Below, one piece after another: positions 25,657-33,303 of a DNA stretch of 39,105 nt (position 1 is the stretch's first letter; every line of letters starts with the position of its first letter). The notes under the pieces were generated by a model. That model did no database searches and was not told the DNA's origin. It saw only the letters and a program-made list of their open reading frames with translations. The stretch is from NCBI GenBank assembly GCA_029213195.1, contig JARGNI010000047.1, forward strand, positions 1 to 39,105, read 5' to 3'. The translations under genes and the position numbers were made by a program. This DNA is from Verrucomicrobiales bacterium. Its GTDB lineage: Bacteria > Verrucomicrobiota > Verrucomicrobiia > Verrucomicrobiales > DEV007.

Positions 25657-25766
25657 TCCCTGAAGCTGGCAGGGGAGAAAGAGATTTCCGGTCTCTGCCT
25701 CCCTCATCCTCAGGGAAATACTTCCACTTGGAGGTTGTCAGAAGATTTCCATTTTTGTATTCCGGG

Positions 25767-25790
25767 GGGCTCTCATGAGCCCCTTTTTTC
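25767..25790 (+). terminator. Terminator-like hairpin overlapping the gntP start codon
   Basis: GGGGCTC (25767-25773) pairs perfectly with GAGCCCC (25778-25784) around the loop TCAT, followed by six Ts (25785-25790). This is a textbook intrinsic terminator, placed where korB transcription should end. The ATG of the permease (25775-25777) lies in its loop, its G-rich ribosome site in the left arm, and the T run encodes its first Phe residues. Confidence 0.8.
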
Positions 25791-27235
25791 TTCTCCTCAC
25801 CGGAATGCTGATCGTGGTGATCAGTATTCTCGTCCTGCGATGGCATCCCTTTCTCTCGCTCATTGTGGCTGCCCTGGTGGTGGCGGCCTTGACTCCCGAG
25901 GAGCTGATTTTTCAAGCCAGCCTCACCGCGGAAGCAAGGGAGTGGCAGGCGAACGAAGGAGCCCGAACGGATGCAGCTCCTGAGGAGGTCGTGGTTTCGC
26001 TCTCCGAAGCGAGGAGCGTGGCGGATTCGTGGTTTGTCTCTCGGGTAACGAAAGCTTTTGGTGCGGCTTGTGGCGGGATCGCTCTCGTCATCGCGATGGC
26101 TGCGATCATTGGGAAGTGCCTTCTCGATTCGGGAGGGGCGCGTCGCATTGTTGAAGCGCTGATTCGACGTCTCGGCATCCAGAGGACGCCGATCGCGTTT
26201 GCCTTGAGTTCCTTCACGCTCGGGATTCCCGTTTTCTTCGATACGGTATTCTATCTTTTGATCCCTCTCGGGAAATCTTTTGCCCGTCGGATTGGAAAAA
26301 ACTACCTCCTTTGTATCCTCACGATTGTCGCGGGGGCGACGATGGCTCATTCCCTGGTTCCTCCCACGCCGGGACCTTTGACGGTGGCTGGATTTTTTGG
26401 CGACGAGGTCTCGATCGGCAGCATGATGCTCGGAGGGCTGATCATAGGGATCTTCACCGTTTCCACCGGCATCTGCTTTGCCTACTGGGCCAATCGACGC
26501 TGGACGATCCAACTGCCCTCGGAAGAGGACCTGCCTTCCGAGGAAGCCGATGAGTCCCCGTCGGACTTGCCGCCCCTGTTTCTTTCGTTGCTGCCGATTC
26601 TGCTACCTGTGATCCTCATCGGTGGCCAGACGATCTTGAAAGCGCTGGAACTCAGCAATGGGTTCACCCAGTTCGTGGGAGACAAGAACATTGCTCTGCT
26701 CTTGTCTGCGGCAGTAGCGGTTCTTCTTTTCCTGTTCTCCAAGCGCACTGCTGGCAAGAAAGCGGCGCCAGCAATCCAGGAGGCTTTGGCCAGTGGGGGA
26801 GTGATCATCCTTGTAACGGCAGCGGGGAGTGCGTTTGGTGCCGTGCTCAAGCAGTCGGGAATCGCCAATGAGATCGGAAGTCTTTTCCAGGGGAATGGAT
26901 CCCTGGTCCTGATCCTGGTCGCGTATGCGGTTACGGCGCTGGTTCGAACTGCGCAAGGATCGGCGACAGTGGCGATGATCACCGCGGGAGGTCTCATCGG
27001 TCCGCTTGCTCTTGGTGCGGATCTCGGCTACTCGGCGTTGTATCTCGCCTTGGCGATTGGCTGTGGATCGAAGCCCATTTCGTGGGCCAATGACAGTGGG
27101 TTCTGGGTGATTGGGCGAATGTCAGGGATGACTCCGCTGGAGACATTCAAGACGGTCAGCGTCATGATGATCCTGATGTCGTTGGTAGGCCTTGGGGTGG
27201 TTCTTCTCGGCGCGATGCTGTTTCCCATGGCTTGA
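25775..27235 (+). CDS. GntP family gluconate:H+ symporter-like permease
   Basis: This 486-residue membrane protein has about 12 hydrophobic helices and the GntP family blocks: RWHPFLSLIVAALVVA near the start, GIPVFFDTVFYLLIPLGKSFARR, AHSLVPPTPGP, VRTAQGSATVAMITAGG and KPISWANDSGFWVIGRMSGM. Members import gluconate or related hexonates and hydroxyacids with protons across the inner membrane. It is some 40 residues longer than usual because of a hydrophilic, Glu/Ala-rich insert after the first helix (about 42-85). No gluconate kinase or dehydratase gene is adjacent, so the substrate is uncertain. The ATG at 25775 is kept because it gives a full first helix; Met11 (25805) would cut that helix short. 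The start codon lies in a terminator-like hairpin, which may limit expression. Confidence 0.9.
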   Translation: MSPFFLLLTGMLIVVISILVLRWHPFLSLIVAALVVAALTPEELIFQASLTAEAREWQANEGARTDAAPEEVVVSLSEARSVADSWFVSRVTKAFGAACGGIALVIAMAAIIGKCLLDSGGARRIVEALIRRLGIQRTPIAFALSSFTLGIPVFFDTVFYLLIPLGKSFARRIGKNYLLCILTIVAGATMAHSLVPPTPGPLTVAGFFGDEVSIGSMMLGGLIIGIFTVSTGICFAYWANRRWTIQLPSEEDLPSEEADESPSDLPPLFLSLLPILLPVILIGGQTILKALELSNGFTQFVGDKNIALLLSAAVAVLLFLFSKRTAGKKAAPAIQEALASGGVIILVTAAGSAFGAVLKQSGIANEIGSLFQGNGSLVLILVAYAVTALVRTAQGSATVAMITAGGLIGPLALGADLGYSALYLALAIGCGSKPISWANDSGFWVIGRMSGMTPLETFKTVSVMMILMSLVGLGVVLLGAMLFPMA

Positions 27236-27938
27236 GCGATAGGTTTATTTCAACAAGGAGTGAATTCTCGTGAGGGGCGGGGGTCGTGCATCTCTACCCT
27301 TCAGAATAGCCGCAAGGAGGTGATCGGAACTGGAGTTTGCGGTGATTTCCTGAGTGTGGGATGAATGCCCGATTTTGAAACAAATTCTCAAATTTGATTC
27401 CCGGAATGTAAAAAATTTTAAATTATGAGTTGATCTATTTAAAATATAAACGATTCTTAACCTGTCAGAGGGCAGGATTGTCAGCTGTTCATGAAAGTTT
27501 TTCAAAACCAACGAGCAGCAAACCATCCTTTCGGTCCAATCCGAAAGACCCTCGATTTCCTTTTTTACACAGACAGACGAATCGCCCTCACGGGAACTTC
27601 AGGCTTCGACAGGCTGCAAGTTTCCGAAGATTGCAAGAGTTTGGGTTTCAGAGACTGACGAAAGTTCCTACGGAGTTTTCTGAGATTTCTGTCCCGAGTT
27701 GAGGGGTAGCCGCAGTCCGGGTCATTGGCAGGTGCCCGGGCTGCGGCTCATTCATTTTCAGTTTCGAGACTATCGGGATGTCTCAATCAAAAAGTGACGA
27801 AGCTGTCGCTTTTTCGTCCCTTACTCCGGCCCATACTCGGTCATGGTTGTCTCTGTAAATCATTTGTGCCCACCGATTCAATGTCGGAGCGCGGCAGAGA
27901 TGGAGAAATAACCCCTGTCCTGGAATCGATCCTGAGCT
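27236..27938. other. 703-base intergenic region, partly AT-rich, with a long hairpin
   Basis: No convincing gene is present; the two frames that are open for about 90 codons (27430-27702 plus, 27245-27526 minus) have compositions unlike the neighbours and no family motifs. Bases 27400-27455 are strongly AT-rich against a GC-rich background and could hold a promoter. A strong hairpin lies at 27708-27748. The rest shows nothing I can name. Confidence 0.55.
27708..27748 (+). other. 14-bp hairpin (possible structured RNA or terminator)
   Basis: AGCCGCAGTCCGGG (27708-27721) pairs with CCCGGGCTGCGGCT (27735-27748) over 14 positions with one T-G wobble, around a 13-base loop. The following sequence CATTCATTTTC has only a weak T run, so a canonical terminator is doubtful. 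It lies about 190 bases before the glycosyltransferase gene. Confidence 0.55.
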
Positions 27939-29099
27939 ATGAAAATCACATTTGTCACCGACACCTACTCTCCCCAGGCGAACGGGGTGGCGACCACGCT
28001 GGAGCGTCTCGTCAATGGACTTCGCGATCGAGGACATTCCGTCGACATCATCCGGCCCGCTGTTCTCGCCTGCGACGATGAAGGCCTCAGGGTCCCTTCC
28101 GTCGGTCTGCCCGGCTACAAGGAGGTCCGATTTGGGTTTCCCATGAAACTGATCCTGCAATCGCGATGGTTCAAGAACCGCCCGGACGTGATCTACGTGG
28201 CGACGGAGACACCCCTTGGGGCTTCCGCGATTTCCGCGGCGCGTGTCCTGGGGATTCCCGTTGCCTCCGGGTTTCATACCAATTTCCAGCAGTATGTGGC
28301 CCACTACCAGATGCCTCTCCTCGAGAAGGCGACTCTGAAATATCTTCGTCGTCTTCACAACCGATCTTCCTGCACGTTTGTCCCGTCGCGTGACGTCATC
28401 GACGATCTCGACGCGAAGGGCTTCGAGAACCTGCAGCTTTTGCCCAAGGGTGTAGATACCCGTCTCTTTTCCCCCAAGAAGCGATCCGCAGCCTTGCGAA
28501 GAGAGTGGGGTGCCAGCGAGCGAAGCCTTGTCGGGCTCTATGTCGGTAGAATGGCAGCGGAGAAAAATCTACCTCTCGTCATCGAAACCTTTCTCGAGAT
28601 TCAGAAGCGCTTTCCAGATTTTCGAGGAGTTCTCGTCGGAGATGGTCCGAAGCTGGCGGAGGTCCGGAAACAGCACCCCCAGTTCATCTATGCCGGAGTT
28701 CGTAGAGGGGAGGACCTGGCAGAGCACTATGCCTCGGCGGATCTCTTTCTCTTCCCTAGCATCACGGAAACGTTTGGAAACGTGACGATGGAGGCGCTGG
28801 CGAGCGGACTCGCGGTCGTGGCTTATGACTACGCAGCGGCGAGGCAGCACATCGTGAACGGAGAGAATGGGTATGCGGTTCCTTTTGACCAGTCCGAAGC
28901 ATTTCGTGCCCATGCCCTGGAAGCCGCCCAGTCCGACTTGACCGAGATTCGCAAGAATGCGAGGAGCTCGGCACGGAAGGTTCGATGGAAAAAGGTCGTC
29001 AAACGTTTCGAGAAGCAACTCATGAATCTGAGCGCCGACGAACCGGTGCAGAAAGATCTCGATCTTCTCGATGCCCAGGAAATCCAGTTCGCACAATAG
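27939..29099 (+). CDS. Glycosyltransferase family 4 (GT-B fold)
   Basis: This 386-residue protein is a GT-B glycosyltransferase. The N-terminal acceptor domain begins ITFVTDTYSPQANGVATTLERL, with the Gly-Val loop usual in GT4 mannosyltransferases such as MgtA/PimB. The C-terminal donor domain shows LYVGRMAAEKNLPLVIE, VLVGDGP, YASADLFLFPSITETFGNVTMEALASG (the E-x7-E motif) and NGENGY. It has no membrane helix and acts at the cytosolic face. It probably adds a sugar from GDP- or UDP-sugar to a lipid. The LpxH-like phosphoesterase begins 2 bases after its stop, so the two are co-translated; the pair suggests glycolipid or lipid-linked glycan work. Donor and acceptor cannot be told from sequence alone. 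Confidence 0.92.
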   Translation: MKITFVTDTYSPQANGVATTLERLVNGLRDRGHSVDIIRPAVLACDDEGLRVPSVGLPGYKEVRFGFPMKLILQSRWFKNRPDVIYVATETPLGASAISAARVLGIPVASGFHTNFQQYVAHYQMPLLEKATLKYLRRLHNRSSCTFVPSRDVIDDLDAKGFENLQLLPKGVDTRLFSPKKRSAALRREWGASERSLVGLYVGRMAAEKNLPLVIETFLEIQKRFPDFRGVLVGDGPKLAEVRKQHPQFIYAGVRRGEDLAEHYASADLFLFPSITETFGNVTMEALASGLAVVAYDYAAARQHIVNGENGYAVPFDQSEAFRAHALEAAQSDLTEIRKNARSSARKVRWKKVVKRFEKQLMNLSADEPVQKDLDLLDAQEIQFAQ

Positions 29100-29101
29100 C
29101 C

Positions 29102-29956
29102 ATGACCAAAACCAGCTACCACTCCATCTTCATTTCGGATCTTCACCTCGGAACTCGCGACAGCAAGGCCGATGAAGTGATCGAGTTCCTCAAGGCGACT
29201 CGCTGTGAAAAGCTCATCCTCAACGGCGATATCGTGGATGGGTGGGCCCTCCGCAATGGGGGGAAATGGCTCCCGAGTCACACGAAGTTCATCCGCACCG
29301 TCTTGAAGAAGATGGAGAAGCAGGGCACGGAGGTGATCTATCTCCGGGGAAACCACGACGATATCCTCGAGCGATTTTTACCGATCAATTTCGGAAGTCT
29401 CCGTATCACGGACGAATACCTCCATGAGACTCCGCAGGGAAACTACCTCGTCGTGCATGGAGACGGATTCGATTCGGTGACGACCAGCCACAAGTGGGTT
29501 GCGATGATGGGAGCGAAGGGATACGAACTGCTCCTCGGGATCAATCGTCTCTACAACAAGTGGCGTGCCTTTCGCGGAAAGGAATACTATTCTCTGAGCA
29601 AGAAGATCAAGGCCCGGGTGAAGTCGGCGGTCAGCTTCGTGGACCGCTACGAGGATCAACTGAAGGAACTCGCCGTCGTCCGAAAGTGTCGCGGCGTCAT
29701 CTGCGGTCATATCCACACGCCCGCCGACAAGGTTCTCGAGGACGGGATTCACTATCTCAACTCGGGAGACTGGGTGGAATCGCTTACTGCCATCGTCGAG
29801 CGGGCCCCGGGACAGTTCGAACTGATCGATCATCGCGAATTCATGCAGAGGGAAGAAGTGGAAGATGGTTTGCGTCTTCATGAAGAAGACTTCATCGAGA
29901 GCGAGGAAACGGAGAATCGGGTCGAAGCCGTCAAGGCTTTGCTGGCCGCTTCCTGA
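29102..29956 (+). CDS. LpxH-like metallophosphoesterase (UDP-2,3-diacylglucosamine diphosphatase family)
   Basis: This 284-residue calcineurin-like phosphoesterase has all five metal-binding blocks: SDLHLG, NGDIVDGW, RGNHDDILE, VHGDGFD and CGHIHTP. These match LpxH/LpxH2-like enzymes, which cleave the pyrophosphate of UDP-2,3-diacylglucosamine in lipid A synthesis. The chain is longer than E. coli LpxH, with a Lys/Arg-rich helical insert (NKWRAFRGKEYYSLSKKIKAR) and an acidic C-terminal tail after residue 250. This form is often found next to GT4 glycosyltransferases and may act on another lipid-linked substrate. The ATG at 29102 follows the glycosyltransferase stop by 2 bases; an in-frame upstream reading would overlap that gene. 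Confidence 0.88.
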   Translation: MTKTSYHSIFISDLHLGTRDSKADEVIEFLKATRCEKLILNGDIVDGWALRNGGKWLPSHTKFIRTVLKKMEKQGTEVIYLRGNHDDILERFLPINFGSLRITDEYLHETPQGNYLVVHGDGFDSVTTSHKWVAMMGAKGYELLLGINRLYNKWRAFRGKEYYSLSKKIKARVKSAVSFVDRYEDQLKELAVVRKCRGVICGHIHTPADKVLEDGIHYLNSGDWVESLTAIVERAPGQFELIDHREFMQREEVEDGLRLHEEDFIESEETENRVEAVKALLAAS

Positions 29957-30012
29957 GTGCCATTCGGATTGCTGCTTGTGCTCTTCTTGTATTGTTGTAG
30001 TAAGAAAATGAC

Positions 30013-30720
30013 ATGCCTGATTCGACTCACACACTCGGAAATTTCGAGACCGCTCTTCGAGAGGCTCGTGAGAGTGTGTTTCGAATGGCCAGCATTGCTG
30101 AGCAGAACCTCGAGCATTCCATTCGTGGTTTGTTGACCCGAAATTCCGAGTTATGCAATGAGGCAATTGCCGAGGATGACGAGGTCAATGCACTGGAGCG
30201 AAAGATCGATTTGGACTCTTTTCATATCCTGATGCGATACAATCCTGTCGCCAGTGATCTGCGAGAGGTCATTGCGGGAATGCGAGTGGCGAACAATCTC
30301 GAACGAATCTCGGACGAGGCGCAGAACATTGCGCGTCGGGGAAGAAAGATTCTCAGGAAGCCCGAGATTTCGGAAGTGGTCTTGATCGAGCCTCTCTACG
30401 AAAAAGCGGTGAGCCTTTTGCGGGATGGGATGAAGTCCTACGCTGAGGGGGATACTGACCTGGCTTTGACACTGTATGATCGCGATCGCGAGCTGGATTT
30501 GGCTCACAATGAGGTCATCCGCGAACTGACCAAGCTCATCGACAAGGATTCGGAACGGATCAAGGCGTTCCTGCATTTGATTTTCATCGTCCGCAGTCTC
30601 GAGCGGGTGGGGGATCATGCTGTGAACATTGCCGAGGATGGGATTTTTCTCGAGAGTGCCGCCGATGTTCGCCATCTGGGGCCCGAGAAAGCTTTGGCAA
30701 AGATCCAGGAAGAGAGCTGA
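30013..30720 (+). CDS. phoU: PhoU-type phosphate signalling/transport regulator
   Basis: This 235-residue all-helical protein has the two three-helix repeats of PhoU. Each carries the metal-binding E/DxxxD-type motif: in the first half AGMRVANNLERISDEAQNIA, in the second FIVRSLERVGDHAVNIAEDG. PhoU links the Pst phosphate transporter to the PhoR/PhoB two-component system and represses it when phosphate is plentiful. Here no pst or phoBR gene is next to it, unlike the common pstSCAB-phoU order. It starts 56 bases after the phosphoesterase stop and may be co-transcribed with it. GGAAGAGAG at the very end of the gene (30708-30716) is complementary to CTCTCTTCC (30730-30738), a possible 3' hairpin with a T-rich loop. 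Confidence 0.93.
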   Translation: MPDSTHTLGNFETALREARESVFRMASIAEQNLEHSIRGLLTRNSELCNEAIAEDDEVNALERKIDLDSFHILMRYNPVASDLREVIAGMRVANNLERISDEAQNIARRGRKILRKPEISEVVLIEPLYEKAVSLLRDGMKSYAEGDTDLALTLYDRDRELDLAHNEVIRELTKLIDKDSERIKAFLHLIFIVRSLERVGDHAVNIAEDGIFLESAADVRHLGPEKALAKIQEES

Positions 30721-30876
30721 GGCTTTTTTCTCTCTTCCTCACTGAATCTCAGTCGTCTCAAACGGGGGAGACTCTCGAATCGAAATGCTGATGCATTTCT
30801 CGTCCCGACATCCGAGAGTTCGGTGAAGAACGTTTCGCAGGTCCTTCGACGAGAAAAAACGCGAAGGCTTTACGCA

Positions 30877-30909
30877 AAACAGGGTTGAGTGCGAAACCCA
30901 ACCCTGTTT
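30877..30909 (-). terminator. Terminator of the rplM-rpsI operon
   Basis: An 11-bp perfect stem AAACAGGGTTG (30877-30887) / CAACCCTGTTT (30899-30909) with an 11-base loop lies 34 bases beyond the rpsI stop. Read on the minus strand it ends in TTTT. It could also serve phoU from the other side. Confidence 0.75.
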
Positions 30910-30942
30910 GAAAATCGAATGGAGCCCTGCAGGGCCGGCGAA

Positions 30943-31332
30943 TTAACGCTTCGAGAACTGGAAGCGCTTCCGCGCTTTGGGCTGCCCTGCCTTTTTGCGC
31001 TCCTTCTTGCGGGAGTCACGGGTCAGGAGGTCGGCCTCACGAAGCGTGTCACGAAGCTCTTCGTTGGTCTTGAGAAGTGCTCGAGCGATTCCAAGCTGGA
31101 TCGCACCGATCTGTCCGGTCACACCGCCACCGCGAGCGTTGATCGTGACATCATACTGATTCACCGCATTGGCGACCTGGAAAGGATGAAGAACTTCGTT
31201 CTGCAGGCTCAGCGTGCCAAAGTAGTCCTCGAAGGGACGCTTGTTGATGGTGATGTTGCCAGAGCCGGGAGTCATGAGGACTCGGGCTGTGGAGGTCTTG
31301 CGTCGACCGGTAGCGGAGAATGTTTCGCTCAT
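30943..31332 (-). CDS. rpsI: 30S ribosomal protein S9
   Basis: This 129-residue protein is ribosomal protein uS9. It shows SATGRRKTSTARVLMTPGSG at the N-terminus, INKRPFEDYF, the core NARGGGVTGQIGAIQLGIARAL and the typical basic tail ending KARKRFQFSKR, whose last Lys-Arg reach the P-site tRNA. The length is normal. It follows rplM by 23 bases on the minus strand, the conserved L13-S9 order of bacteria. It is terminated by the hairpin at 30877-30909. Confidence 0.97.
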   Translation of the reverse strand: MSETFSATGRRKTSTARVLMTPGSGNITINKRPFEDYFGTLSLQNEVLHPFQVANAVNQYDVTINARGGGVTGQIGAIQLGIARALLKTNEELRDTLREADLLTRDSRKKERKKAGQPKARKRFQFSKR

Positions 31333-31355
31333 AGTAAAAAACAGTCAGGGACAAA

Positions 31356-31784
31356 TTAGATTTCGAAGGCTTCTACCTTCTGTGCCTCGTGAGGGTGCTC
31401 GGAACCCGCGTAGACCTTGAGCTTCTTCATGATCTGGCGACCAAGGCGGTTGTGGGGAATCATTCCGTTGACGGCTCGCTCGACAATCAGCTCGGGGCGA
31501 CGCTCGCGGAGTTTCTCGACGGTTTCACGCTTCTGACCCCCGACGTAACCGGAGTAGGAGGTATAAACCTTCTGTTCCTCCTTGCGACCGGTCAGTTTCA
31601 CCTTGTCCGCATTGATGATGACGACAAAATCACCGCAATCCACGTGAGAGGTGAAAAGTGGCTTGTCTTTTCCACGGAGAAGACGGGCAGCTGCCACAGC
31701 GACTTGTCCGAGAACCTGATTCTCGGCGTCGATGACATACCATTTGCGGTTAATTTCTTCAGCTTTAGCAGAAAACGTCTTCAT
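31356..31784 (-). CDS. rplM: 50S ribosomal protein L13
   Basis: This 142-residue protein is ribosomal protein uL13. It shows [21 protein letters not shown] at the N-terminus, [20 protein letters not shown], then [13 protein letters not shown] and [20 protein letters not shown]. The ATG at 31784 is chosen because it gives the normal N-terminus ([17 protein letters not shown]) and has GGGAG upstream; a longer reading up to 31895 would run through the promoter. It is the first gene of the rplM-rpsI operon, about 75 bases below the predicted transcription start. Confidence 0.97.
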   Translation of the reverse strand: MKTFSAKAEEINRKWYVIDAENQVLGQVAVAAARLLRGKDKPLFTSHVDCGDFVVIINADKVKLTGRKEEQKVYTSYSGYVGGQKRETVEKLRERRPELIVERAVNGMIPHNRLGRQIMKKLKVYAGSEHPHEAQKVEAFEI

Positions 31785-31867
31785 CTCCCAAATATTCCAA
31801 CCCTCTGGCCATCTCGGACTCGTGCGATTGCAACGAAGAAATCTCCCGGATGGCTGCGGGGACGGGG

Positions 31868-31895
31868 AATCTAGGTTGTTTACCTCCTTTGTCAA
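31868..31895 (-). promoter_or_regulatory. Sigma-70 type promoter for rplM-rpsI
   Basis: On the minus strand TTGACA (plus-strand TGTCAA, 31890-31895) is followed after 16 bases by TAGATT (plus-strand AATCTA, 31868-31873). Transcription would begin near 31860, leaving a leader of about 75 bases that contains short complementary blocks (CCATC/GATGG), possibly a ribosomal-protein autoregulation site. Confidence 0.72.
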
Positions 31896-31999
31896 GCGGT
31901 CGGGGCGGGAAATATCAAGGAATCGAAATGGGTTGGGGGAAAGTGATCTGATCTAAGACAAAAGCGTTTGGAATCGTTACAGGATCAACCCCTCCCTTT

Positions 32000-32335
32000 A
32001 TGAAAAAATCTGCTTCCCGATGGATGCCGCTTGGCGGTGTTGCTGTCGTCTCTTCCGTATTCCTTCTCCATTTCTCCTCCATGGCGAGCTCACCGGCCTC
32101 GATCGAGGAGGAAATGCCCGAGGCGCAATGGAGCGGGGGAGTAGCCTTGCCTGTCTGGGGGGTGGGAGAAAGCCGAGAAGGATTTGATGTCCGGATCTGG
32201 CCGAATGAGGTTCTCGTCTGGCTCGAGCAGGAGAATCTTCGTGACCTGATCGCTGATCCTGAGGTTTCGGAGGAGGAGAAGAAATCCCTTCGTGAGATCC
32301 TTGCGCAGCAACAGCTGGCCTGGAATCAGAGCTGA
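32000..32335 (+). CDS. Small exported protein of unknown function
   Basis: This 111-residue protein has a signal sequence: KKSASR, then a hydrophobic stretch LGGVAVVSSVFLLHFSSMAS. The mature part of about 80 residues is acidic and predicted mostly helical at the C-terminus (EVLVWLEQENLRDLI, SEEEKKSLREILAQQQ). I recognise no family. Codon use is like its neighbours, and the next gene starts 23 bases after its stop on the same strand, so the two may be one unit. No clear ribosome binding site precedes the ATG. Confidence 0.7.
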   Translation: MKKSASRWMPLGGVAVVSSVFLLHFSSMASSPASIEEEMPEAQWSGGVALPVWGVGESREGFDVRIWPNEVLVWLEQENLRDLIADPEVSEEEKKSLREILAQQQLAWNQS

Positions 32336-32358
32336 AATCGGCTTAGAATTTGGGCGCC

Positions 32359-33204
32359 ATGACTTTTGTCCCGCTTTTCCGGATTCTCTGTTTTTTCCCC
32401 CTGGTGCTTCTCGCTGATGAAGCTCCAATCAACTCCCTGATCCTCGAGACCATCGAGGAGATGCCCCAGGCGGGTGGGTATGCTCGCTACCAGCGCGACT
32501 TGCCGGAGAATCAACGATTCCAGCAGCTCTACGCTACGGTTGATGATCTCCAGACCGCGATTCGTGTGGGAATTGGGGGGAAGCTGAAGGTGAATCCGGC
32601 TGCTGCCGGGGCTCCCAGCTTCTGCAGTAGCGCGACTTATCTGCTGTTCTGTGAAGTCCTCGAAGCGCTGCAGGAGGAAGGGAAGATGCCCGTCAGTCGA
32701 GCGCTCAATCAGGAACTCGCGGATGTGGGAGCAACGCGTTCGGTGATTCACGGAGATCTTGATGGGGTGGGGCTCTTTGGTCACTGGAATGCCAATGGTC
32801 CGGGCACCGGAGTTCTCTTCGCGCGCCTCAACCTTGGAACCAATTTTTCCTCTTTCGAACGCGCTCTGCCGGGAGATTTCCTCAAGATCTTCTGGAACGA
32901 TGCAATCGGGAAAGGTGAGCGTGGGCATCTTGTCGTTTATCTCGGCGAGAACGAAAGCGGTGATGCGATCGAGGTCTGGTCCAGCAATTTGTCCAATGAG
33001 GACGGAACCGGAGGCTACGGGACGATGTGGGTGGACAAGAGTCGCATCCAGAGGGCGCTCTTTTCTCGATTCGAGAATCCGGAGAATCTGGTTCGTTGGC
33101 TCGATTTCTCCGAGGCCGAGAAAACCTGCGATTACCTTGTCTCCATCCTCACGGAGGGATCCACGGGAGAGGAGATGAAAAGGGTGACGAAGGCGGAGGA
33201 TTGA
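32359..33204 (+). CDS. Exported protein with NlpC/P60-like cysteine hydrolase signature
   Basis: This 281-residue protein has a short signal peptide (VPLFRILCFFPLVLLADEA). A papain-like NlpC/P60 pattern then appears in order: Cys89 in SFCSSATYLLF at the start of a helix, GDFLKIFWND matching the usual GDLVFF block, and His190 in GHLVVYLGENE matching HVGIYLG. Such enzymes cut peptidoglycan peptides, but the family also includes other amidases, and the third catalytic residue cannot be placed with certainty. The ATG at 32359 fits the signal peptide better than the TTG 9 bases upstream. It follows the small exported protein and precedes an AT-rich leader. I call the family with moderate confidence; the gene itself is well supported by length, composition and export signal. 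Confidence 0.75.
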   Translation: MTFVPLFRILCFFPLVLLADEAPINSLILETIEEMPQAGGYARYQRDLPENQRFQQLYATVDDLQTAIRVGIGGKLKVNPAAAGAPSFCSSATYLLFCEVLEALQEEGKMPVSRALNQELADVGATRSVIHGDLDGVGLFGHWNANGPGTGVLFARLNLGTNFSSFERALPGDFLKIFWNDAIGKGERGHLVVYLGENESGDAIEVWSSNLSNEDGTGGYGTMWVDKSRIQRALFSRFENPENLVRWLDFSEAEKTCDYLVSILTEGSTGEEMKRVTKAED

Positions 33205-33303
33205 AATTTTAACAACTCTGCTGAGAAATTCCAAATTGGAGAGGAATTCCAAAAAATATCTTTAAATTATTGTAAATAGTAAAGATATACGTATTATTCC
33301 GAC
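33205..33303 (+). promoter_or_regulatory. AT-rich leader with inverted repeats before the pyruvyl transferase gene
   Basis: This 99-base spacer is far more AT-rich than its surroundings. It contains the palindrome TCCAAATTGGA (33230-33240) and a 9-bp perfect inverted repeat ATATCTTTA (33256-33264) / TAAAGATAT (33280-33288). These look like operator or promoter structures for the downstream gene. No exact -35/-10 pair can be fixed. Confidence 0.5.

Noticed and set aside
27430-27702. 90-codon plus frame, and a 93-codon minus frame at 27245-27526, in the long spacer
   Set aside because: Neither shows a motif, a ribosome site or neighbour-like codon use.
31785-31895. N-terminal extension of L13
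   Set aside because: It would translate the promoter and leader; the normal L13 N-terminus begins at 31784 with a ribosome site.
32326-33252. 308-codon frame on the minus strand opposite the NlpC-like gene
   Set aside because: The plus frame has a signal peptide and catalytic-type motifs in order; the minus frame has none.
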